Shown here in pieces: positions 58,293-64,000 of a stretch of DNA of 64,000 nt. Under the pieces are notes generated by a model, which worked only from the letters and a program-made list of their open reading frames with translations, was not told where the DNA came from and searched no databases. Made by a program: the position numbers and the translations under genes. This stretch comes from Corynebacterium sp. BD556 (GTDB lineage Bacteria; Actinomycetota; Actinomycetes; Mycobacteriales; Mycobacteriaceae), in contig NZ_CP141643.1 of assembly GCF_038452275.1 (NCBI RefSeq), forward strand, positions 496,001-560,000, written 5' to 3'. How positions within the stretch are numbered: position 1 is the stretch's first letter; each line of letters opens with the position of its first letter.

Positions 58293-58580
58293 ATGCTGCG
58301 GCGCAACCGGCGCGATCGAATTACTCCCTCTTACCGGCTGCCGCAGGACGGCTCCACCTTTTTGGGAACTAGGCAAGAAGAAGGACCTTCGTGGACTCGC
58401 GGGGAAATTTACATGGTGCGCAGCATGGGTTCGGCGGCGGCGAGTAAGTTCTACGTTTGCCCTGGGTGCAACCAGAACATTCCGCCTGGGGTGGCGCACA
58501 TTGTGGTTTGGCCGAGGGATAGTGGCCGTGGGGTAGATGACCGCAGGCATTGGCACAAGAACTGTTGGCAGCGTCGCTAA
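58293..58580 (+). CDS. Small zinc-ribbon-like protein, conserved in actinobacteria
   Basis: A 95-residue basic protein with YVCPGCNQNIPPGVAHIVVWP and a C-terminal RRHWHKNCW: two CxxC-type cysteines plus His/Cys at the end make a treble-clef or HNH-like zinc site. I recall such proteins (sometimes called ATP/GTP-binding) beside nucS in actinobacteria, but no function. AAGGAAAA precedes the ATG. It ends 10 bases before the thiamine-binding gene interrupted by the IS. Confidence 0.8.
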   Translation: MLRRNRRDRITPSYRLPQDGSTFLGTRQEEGPSWTRGEIYMVRSMGSAAASKFYVCPGCNQNIPPGVAHIVVWPRDSGRGVDDRRHWHKNCWQRR

Positions 58581-58629
58581 GCTGGGACGCATGATTGCAG
58601 CTTTTTCCATTGCTCCGACGGTTACTGAT

Positions 58630-58634
58630 AATGC
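58630..58634. repeat. Left copy of IS target-site duplication (AATGC)
   Basis: AATGC directly precedes the left end TGTCAGC of the IS element. The same five bases follow the right end at 60813. Confidence 0.85.
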
Positions 58635-58684
58635 TGTCAGCGCTCTTTGAAAAGTAGCCCAAAACGCTCCTCGAAAAGTAGCCC
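58635..58684. repeat. Left terminal repeats of the IS21 element
   Basis: Two copies: AGCGCTCTTTGAAAAGTAGC at 58639-58660 and ACGCTCCTCGAAAAGTAGCC at 58664-58684. Confidence 0.9.
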
Positions 58685-58704
58685 ACCCGGAAAAGATTGG
58701 ATGG

Positions 58705-59907
58705 GTGATTTCATTGGAGGAATGGGCGCAGATCCGATACCTGCGTGGGCAGGGTCTGTCATTGAGGAAGATCGCGGCCGAAGTGGGCTGTGCGAAGAAG
58801 ACGGTGGAGAAGGCTTTGGCTTCAGATTCGCCGCCTTGTTACAAGCCACGGGATGCCAAAGGCACGAGTTTCGATCCGTTTGAACCGCAGGTCAGGGAAC
58901 TTCTCACGGAAACACCGCAGCTTAATGCCAAGGTGTTGGCTCAGCGAGTGGGCTGGACAGGCTCGGATTCATGGTTTCGCAAACACGTTGCCAGGATCCG
59001 GACTGAGTATATGCCCGCCGACCCAGTCGATACCCTTACTCACGCCCCGGGGCGTGAGATCCAATGTGATCTCACTTTTGCACCGGGTGGACTACCTGAT
59101 GCTGATGGGGTCTACCGCGCGTTGCCGGTGTTGGTGATGGCAGCCTCGCATTCTCGTTTCGCTGCGGCGTGTGTGCTTCCCTCGCGCACGACTGATGACT
59201 TGATCGCCGGGATGTGGCAGTTGATAACACGTGATTTCCAAGCGGTACCAGATCGGCTCGTGTGGGATCACGAGTCCGGGATTGGCAAGGCGAAGCTGTG
59301 CGAGCCTGTTGCCGCATTCGGCGGGGCGCTGTGCTGCAGAATCGTTCAGACCCCACCGCGGGACCCGGAATCTAAAGGCATCGTCGAGCGCACCAACGGG
59401 TACATGAAGCGTTCCTTCTTCCCCGGGCGCCGGTTCAGCGACCCGGTGGATGTGCAAGCCCAACTTGATGAGTGGTTCACCACAATCGCCAACGCACGCG
59501 TTCACACCACGTTGAAGGCCACACCGGCGGACTTGTTTGCAGCTGATCAGCGGGCGATGCGCCCCTTGCCACCGTATCCGCCGGTGTTCGGTGTCAGGCC
59601 CGCGGTGCGCCTGCCGCGAAACTACTACGTCACCGTTGACACCAACCAGTACAGCGTGGATCCGACATTCATTGACCGACTAGTCACTGTGCGCAGCACG
59701 CTTGATGAAATCGCCGTGACCGGGCCACACGGTGAACCCGCCGCGGTGCACCCGCGCCACTGGGGCCAGCACAAGGTCATCACCGACCCCGCCCACGCCC
59801 AAACTGCCCGCGCCATGCGCCGCGACCTAGCTACGGCGGGCGAGAGATTCCAGCCAGATACCGCTGTTGACATCGCTGACCTATCCATCTACGACCACAT
59901 CGCCTAA
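58705..59907 (+). CDS. istA: IS21-family transposase IstA
   Basis: A 400-residue DDE transposase. An N-terminal helix-turn-helix (SLRKIAAEVGCAKKTVEKAL) is followed by the catalytic residues: Asp in QCDLTF (about 115), Asp in VWDHESG (about 190) and Glu in SKGIVERTNGY (about 227). The C-terminal half carries PNYYVTVDTNQYSVDP-like residues. GTG 58705 is used; an ATG at 58701 is out of frame. Confidence 0.93.
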   Translation: MISLEEWAQIRYLRGQGLSLRKIAAEVGCAKKTVEKALASDSPPCYKPRDAKGTSFDPFEPQVRELLTETPQLNAKVLAQRVGWTGSDSWFRKHVARIRTEYMPADPVDTLTHAPGREIQCDLTFAPGGLPDADGVYRALPVLVMAASHSRFAAACVLPSRTTDDLIAGMWQLITRDFQAVPDRLVWDHESGIGKAKLCEPVAAFGGALCCRIVQTPPRDPESKGIVERTNGYMKRSFFPGRRFSDPVDVQAQLDEWFTTIANARVHTTLKATPADLFAADQRAMRPLPPYPPVFGVRPAVRLPRNYYVTVDTNQYSVDPTFIDRLVTVRSTLDEIAVTGPHGEPAAVHPRHWGQHKVITDPAHAQTARAMRRDLATAGERFQPDTAVDIADLSIYDHIA

Positions 59908-59950
59908 CACGGCCTCAACGCCCCACAAACTTCAAGGAGAGCTCTTTCCT

Positions 59951-60748
59951 ATGACCCGCACCAGCGCCCACGACACCGCGGCGGCAATTAGTCACCTCGC
60001 ACGGGAGTTGAAAGCCCCACGCATCGACAACGTCTACTCAACCATCGCCGATCAAGCACGTAGCCAATCCTGGACATTCGAGGAGTACCTCGCCGCCGTG
60101 CTATCTGTCGAAGCGACCGCCCGCGCAGAATCCGGAGCATCATTACGCGTCAAACGCGCCGGCTTTCCGGCCGTGAAAACCATCGCCGACTTCGACTTCA
60201 CCGCACAACCCAGTATTGACCGCACTGAAATCGCACGCCTTGAAACCGGGGCCTGGGTCGCCACAGCTGAAAACGTCGTCCTGCTCGGCCCACCCGGAAC
60301 CGGCAAAACCCACCTCGCCACCGCACTTGGCATCACAGCAGCGCAGCAAGGCTATCGCGTCCTCTTCGACACCGCCGCCGGGTGGGTAAACACCCTCACT
60401 GAAGCCCACAACACCGGCAAACTCGAAACGCTGCTGAAACGATTAAACCGCTACCACCTGCTCATCATCGACGAACTCGGCTACATTCCCGTCGAAGCTG
60501 ACGCGGCGAACCTGTTTTTTCAACTCGTCTCCAGACGCTACGAACACGGCTCCATCATCGTGACCTCAAACCTAGCGTTTTCCCAATGGGCGCAATGCTT
60601 CGGCGACATCACAGTAGCCACCGCCATGGTCGACCGCATCGTCCACCACGCCAAAATCTTTCAACACCGAGGAGTAAGCCACCGCATCAAAGGACGCGAA
60701 ATACCCGCACCAACAACCCCCTCACCAACCCCACATCAGGCACAATAA
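59951..60748 (+). CDS. istB: IS21-family helper ATPase IstB
   Basis: A 265-residue AAA+ protein that stimulates IstA strand transfer. Walker A LLGPPGTGKTHLA (about 115), Walker B LLIIDELGYIP (about 174), and sensor SIIVTSNLAFSQW are intact. AAGGAGAG precedes ATG 59951. It is 43 bases after istA. Confidence 0.93.
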   Translation: MTRTSAHDTAAAISHLARELKAPRIDNVYSTIADQARSQSWTFEEYLAAVLSVEATARAESGASLRVKRAGFPAVKTIADFDFTAQPSIDRTEIARLETGAWVATAENVVLLGPPGTGKTHLATALGITAAQQGYRVLFDTAAGWVNTLTEAHNTGKLETLLKRLNRYHLLIIDELGYIPVEADAANLFFQLVSRRYEHGSIIVTSNLAFSQWAQCFGDITVATAMVDRIVHHAKIFQHRGVSHRIKGREIPAPTTPSPTPHQAQ

Positions 60749-60761
60749 CAACGACCACACT

Positions 60762-60812
60762 GGGCTACTTTTCAAAGAGCGCCAGTGGGCTACATTTCGA
60801 AGAGCGCTCACA
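60762..60812. repeat. Right terminal repeats of the IS21 element
   Basis: Inverted copies of the left motif: GGGCTACTTTTCAAAGAGCG at 60762-60783 and GGGCTACATTTCGAAGAGCG at 60787-60808. Confidence 0.9.
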
Positions 60813-60817
60813 AATGC
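60813..60817. repeat. Right copy of IS target-site duplication (AATGC)
   Basis: AATGC directly after the right end CTCACA matches the left copy at 58630. Confidence 0.85.
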
Positions 60818-61085
60818 GAACGCGGAGATGTCCGAGGCGGTTGCGCGTGCGGTGCGCATTGTGCGTGCTTCTGGGCTGCCAAACGAAACCACGGCGATGT
60901 TTACCACCATCGAGGGGGAGTGGGACGAGGTGATGGAGGTGATCAAACGGGCCACGGAGGCAGTCGAGGAGGTTTCGCCGCGTGTTTCGCTGGTGATCAA
61001 GGCCGATATTCGCCCCGGCTATACCGATATGCTCCATCAGAAAATGGAGTCTTTGAACAAGCACCTTGAGGGATAAGAGTAAACC

Positions 61086-61988
61086 ATGGCTGATTTCGTT
61101 TCGGGCGCCGTTGACCTGTCGGCGTTGAAAAATAAGGCTGGTGGTGGCGCTGTGCAAGGCGGCAGCACCGCCGCCTTTACTGCTCAGGAGGACGGTTTCG
61201 AGCCTTTCATCACCGCCACCCAGGACAGTTTTGAAGATGAGGTGCTGCGCCGCTCTGCGCAGGTGCCGGTGATTGTGTTGGTTGGCTCGGAGCACTCCGG
61301 TGAATCGGGGGAGCTGAAGACAACTTTTGCACAGCTTGCGGCCGGGCAGCGGGCCTTTAGGGTTGCTTACGTCAACGCTGAAGATTCGCCTTTGCTCGCC
61401 CAGATGCTGGGCGTGCAGGTGGTGCCCACGGTCATTGCGTTGGCTGCGGCGCGGCCAGTGGCGAGTTTTGAAGGCAACCAGCCGCGAGAGGAGTTGAAGG
61501 CGTGGGTTGAGGCCGTTGTTGCGCAGCTTGGGCCTCAGCTTGAGGGCCTGCCCGACGAGAAGAGGCCCCAGGATACGGATTTTGTGCACGACCCTCGCTT
61601 AGCGGATGCCACGGCGTCGCTCAACCGGGGTGATTTCGACGCCGCAAGCACCATCTACGACGCGGTGCTTGCCGACGACCCCTCGAACACCGAGGTCAGA
61701 CAGGCCAAGGCGACCGTGGCGGTACTGAAGCGTTTGGATCTCAAGGGGCGCACCACCGATCCGGTTGCGGAGGCGGAAGCGGATCCGGGCGACGTCGACA
61801 AGCAACTTGCTGCCGCCGATGCCGAAGTTGTCGCTGGTGCGCCGGAGAAGGCCTTTACGCGCCTTGTGGCGCTGGTGAAAACTTCCCCGCGCGCCAAAGA
61901 ACGTCTCCTCGACCTGTTTACGCTGTTTGAGCCTGGGGATCCGCGCGTGATTGAGGCCCGCACAAAGTTGGCTTCGGCGCTGTTTTAG
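61086..61988 (+). CDS. Thioredoxin-fold co-chaperone CnoX/YbbN-like protein
   Basis: A 300-residue protein with an N-terminal thioredoxin fold (SFEDEVLRRSAQVPVIVLVGSEHSGESGELKTTF; PTVIAL cis-Pro region) and TPR-like helices from about 165. The usual CxxC is replaced in the SEHSGES stretch, so it cannot be an ordinary dithiol oxidoreductase; CnoX-like holdase function is inferred. Nine bases after the disrupted thiamine-binding gene, it was probably co-transcribed with it. Confidence 0.85.
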   Translation: MADFVSGAVDLSALKNKAGGGAVQGGSTAAFTAQEDGFEPFITATQDSFEDEVLRRSAQVPVIVLVGSEHSGESGELKTTFAQLAAGQRAFRVAYVNAEDSPLLAQMLGVQVVPTVIALAAARPVASFEGNQPREELKAWVEAVVAQLGPQLEGLPDEKRPQDTDFVHDPRLADATASLNRGDFDAASTIYDAVLADDPSNTEVRQAKATVAVLKRLDLKGRTTDPVAEAEADPGDVDKQLAAADAEVVAGAPEKAFTRLVALVKTSPRAKERLLDLFTLFEPGDPRVIEARTKLASALF

Positions 61989-61998
61989 GTCGCTCCTT

Positions 61999-64000
61999 TT
62001 AGCGCTCCAGCTTGTAGAGCTGGGTGCTCATCGCCGGCAGGTGCAAGGCGAGCGACTGCTCAAAGTGGTCCCACTGCGTCGGCTCGGTCGAGACCGTGCC
62101 GGCGAGGTCGTTTCCGGCGCCGCCGTAGACGGCGTCATCGGTGTTGATCACTAGCTGCCACGTGCCGGCGATGGGCAGCCCGAGCCGGTAGTCAAGGTGG
62201 GATGTTCCCGAGAGGTTAACCACCGCGAGCACTGGGTTGCCGTCGGAGCCCCACCGAAGGTAAGCGAGGACATTTCGCTGTGCGTCGTCGCTTTTGATCC
62301 ATTGGAAGCCCATCGGCGTGTTGTCCTGCGAGAACAGGGCGGGGGTGTCGCGGTAGACCACGTTGAGGTCGCGCACGAGGCGCTGGATGCCGCGGTGGTA
62401 GCCGTGGCTCCAGTTCTCGGAGACATTGTCCCAGTTGATCGAGTGGGCCTCGTCCCATTCGGTGGTTTGACCCCACTCGCAACCCATGAACATGAGCTGT
62501 TTGCCGGGGTGCGAGAACATGTATCCGTAGAGCGAACGAAGCCCAGCGGCTTTGTTCCAGTCGTCGCCGGGCAGACGTTGCCACAGAGATCCTTTGCCGT
62601 GGACCACCTCGTCGTGTGAAAAAGGCAGGACGTACTTTTCTGAAAAGGCGTAGACCAGTGAGAAAGTGATTTCGTTGTGGTGGTGGAAGCGGTGTACGGG
62701 GTCGAGGGAGAAGTACTCGAGGGTGTCATTCATCCAGCCCATGTTCCACTTCAGGCTAAATCCCAGGCCTCCGGAGGATGTTTGGGCGGTCACGCCGGGC
62801 CACGCTGTAGATTCTTCGGCGATGGTGACCACACCAGGGTGGGTGCGGTGGACGGTCGCGTTCATCTCCTGCAGGAACTGCACCGCGTCCCAGTTCTCGC
62901 GCCCGCCGTGTTGGTTGGGCAGCCATTCACCAGGGTTGCGGGAGTAGTCCAGGTAGAGCATGGAGGCTACGGCGTCGACGCGCAGGCCGTCGAGGTGGAA
63001 TTCCTCGCACCAGTACAAGGCGTTGGCGACGAGGAAGTTGCGCACCTCGTTGCGGCCGAAGTCGAAGACGTAGGTGCCCCAGTCTTTTTGTTCGCCGCGT
63101 CGCCAGTCGGGATGTTCGTAAAGGGCGGTGCCGTCGAAGCGTGCTAATGCCCAATCGTCTTTGGGGAAGTGCGCCGGCACCCAGTCGACGAACACCCCGA
63201 TGCCGTGGGCATGAAGCTTGTCGACGAGCTCCCGGAACTCATCCGGGCTGCCCCAGCGCGCGGTAGGGGCGTAGTAGCCGGTGACTTGGTATCCCCATGA
63301 TCCGCCGAAGGGGTGCTCCGCGACCGGGAGGAATTCGACGTGAGTGAAGCCGTTGTCGACGAGATAAGGCACGAGCTCGTCTATGAGTGTGCGGTAGGTC
63401 GCGCCTTGTTTCCAGGACCCGATGTGGCACTCGTAGACGCTCATGGGGGCTTCGGCGGTATCGATTTCTTGGCGTTTGGACAGCCATTTCTCGTCGCTCC
63501 ACTGGAAGCTGGAGGGCCCGGCGACCACCGAAACTGTCTCCGGTGGGGCGAGGGTCTGCTTGGCCATGGGGTCAGCTTTGTCGATGCGTTGGCCCTGCGC
63601 GGTCTGCACCGCGTATTTGTAGGTCGCGCCAGGGAGGATGCCGGGGATGAAAATTTCCCATACGCCGGTCGAGCCGAGGGTGCGCATGGGGTACTGGTTT
63701 GGGTTCCAGCCGCAGAAGTCGCCGACGACGGCAACGCCTTGGGCGTTCGGCGCCCACACGGCGAAGGATGTGCCAGTGACCTCGCCGAGGGTGGTGGAGT
63801 AGGTGCGGACGTTGGCGCCGAGCACCTCCCACAGCCTTTCGTGGCGTCCTTCGCTGATCAGGTGCAGGTCGAGCGCGCCGAGGGTGGGCAGGAAGTGGTA
63901 GGGGTCGGCTTGGATGAGCGGTTCAGCGTCCGGGTAGGTTACGCGGAAGCGGTAGTCGGGGGCGTGTTTGTCTGCGAGGCCGGTAACCCAGATGTCGTCT
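61999..64000 (-). CDS. glgB: 1,4-alpha-glucan branching enzyme GlgB (partial, N-terminus beyond window)
   Basis: About 667 residues of a GH13 branching enzyme; the frame stays open to the window edge. The first readable part ([35 protein letters not shown]) is the actinobacterial N-terminal domain, then the CBM48 ([23 protein letters not shown]). The catalytic nucleophile is in [15 protein letters not shown], the acid/base Glu in [12 protein letters not shown], and [13 protein letters not shown] the conserved His-Asp. It forms alpha-1,6 branches in glycogen. It converges on the cnoX gene. Confidence 0.95.
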   Translation of the reverse strand, partial: DDIWVTGLADKHAPDYRFRVTYPDAEPLIQADPYHFLPTLGALDLHLISEGRHERLWEVLGANVRTYSTTLGEVTGTSFAVWAPNAQGVAVVGDFCGWNPNQYPMRTLGSTGVWEIFIPGILPGATYKYAVQTAQGQRIDKADPMAKQTLAPPETVSVVAGPSSFQWSDEKWLSKRQEIDTAEAPMSVYECHIGSWKQGATYRTLIDELVPYLVDNGFTHVEFLPVAEHPFGGSWGYQVTGYYAPTARWGSPDEFRELVDKLHAHGIGVFVDWVPAHFPKDDWALARFDGTALYEHPDWRRGEQKDWGTYVFDFGRNEVRNFLVANALYWCEEFHLDGLRVDAVASMLYLDYSRNPGEWLPNQHGGRENWDAVQFLQEMNATVHRTHPGVVTIAEESTAWPGVTAQTSSGGLGFSLKWNMGWMNDTLEYFSLDPVHRFHHHNEITFSLVYAFSEKYVLPFSHDEVVHGKGSLWQRLPGDDWNKAAGLRSLYGYMFSHPGKQLMFMGCEWGQTTEWDEAHSINWDNVSENWSHGYHRGIQRLVRDLNVVYRDTPALFSQDNTPMGFQWIKSDDAQRNVLAYLRWGSDGNPVLAVVNLSGTSHLDYRLGLPIAGTWQLVINTDDAVYGGAGNDLAGTVSTEPTQWDHFEQSLALHLPAMSTQLYKLER

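Larger units (their letters stand above)
58635..60812 (+). mobile_element. IS21-family insertion sequence, complete (2178 bp)
   Basis: The element starts TGTCAGCGCTCTTTGAAAAG and ends with its imperfect inverse (TGTGAGCGCTCTTCGAAATG read from the right). It carries istA and istB in order on the plus strand and is bounded by a 5-bp duplication AATGC. Each end carries two copies of a 21-22-bp motif ending AAGTAGCCC or ATGTAGCCC, the multiple terminal repeats expected for IS21. Both ORFs are open, so it may be active. Confidence 0.93.
58591..61076 (+). pseudogene. MTH1187/YkoF-type thiamine-binding protein gene split by IS21 insertion
   Basis: The first part (58591-58634) reads MIAAFSIAPTVTDN; the second (60818-61076) resumes with NAEMSEAVARAVRIVRAS and ends at the stop. 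Joined across one copy of the 5-bp duplication AATGC the frame is open for exactly 100 residues, the family's usual length. The second piece keeps the family signature (ETTAMFTTIEGEWDEVM, PRVSLVIKADIRPGYTD). The gene is disrupted; a shortened form from ATG 60828 lacks the first beta strand. The IS insertion is recent in appearance. Confidence 0.9.

Overview
The window looks like a chromosomal segment of a high-GC actinobacterium, most likely a Corynebacterium. The basis is the syntenic run argS-lysA-hom-thrB ... rho-prfA-prmC-tsaC-wecA-atpI-atpBEFHAGDC-(DUF2550)-nucS ... cnoX-glgB, which from memory parallels the Rv1253-Rv1326c region of M. tuberculosis and the matching C. glutamicum region. 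The noncanonical mismatch-repair nuclease NucS, likely leaderless genes with a TANNNT box 6-9 nt before the start codon, and frequent GTG/TTG starts point the same way. The species cannot be named from this sequence.

Layout. 1-1292: left-facing NaeI-type restriction-modification pair; the nuclease is cut by the window edge. 1670-7736: DEAD-box RNA helicase, secreted serine protease, small membrane protein, secreted HNH nuclease and proline symporter PutP. 7867-15547: four-gene same-strand cluster of SNF2 helicase, stand-alone SWIM zinc-finger protein, SbcD-like nuclease and SbcC-like ATPase. 15580-19611: MarR regulator, PspC-domain protein, HSL-type esterase, tRNA-Arg(CCG) and a secreted TAP-like hydrolase. 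19775-22747: lutABC lactate oxidation operon. 22859-28257: argS, lysA, hom, thrB. 28243-37961: a large molybdenum cofactor block (moeB-rhodanese, moaE, moaB/mog, two moeA, moaD, moaC, moaA, mobA) with molybdate uptake (modA and a fused modBC). No molybdoenzyme is in the window. 38013-39800: acyl-CoA ligase. 40264-47171: rho, prfA, prmC, tsaC, wecA and an FAD oxidoreductase. 47614-56852: a tiny exported peptide gene, atpI, a yceI gene on the opposite strand, then the complete F1Fo ATP synthase operon. 57016-64000: DUF2550 protein, nucS, a small zinc-ribbon-like protein, a thiamine-binding (MTH1187-type) gene split by an IS21-family element, a CnoX-like chaperone and the 3' part of glgB.

How the genes work together. 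The Moco block holds every step from GTP to a dinucleotide cofactor plus molybdate import. The atp operon and lut operon serve energy metabolism. lysA, hom and thrB form the aspartate-family branch. The clearest new-looking events are the IS21 insertion, with a readable 5-bp target duplication that reconstitutes a 100-residue frame; the yceI insertion between atpI and atpB; the 54-codon exported-peptide gene with a near-consensus promoter; and the four-gene SNF2/SWIM/SbcDC cluster, whose SbcC-like protein lacks a CxxC zinc hook. I did not find a convincing entirely new system.
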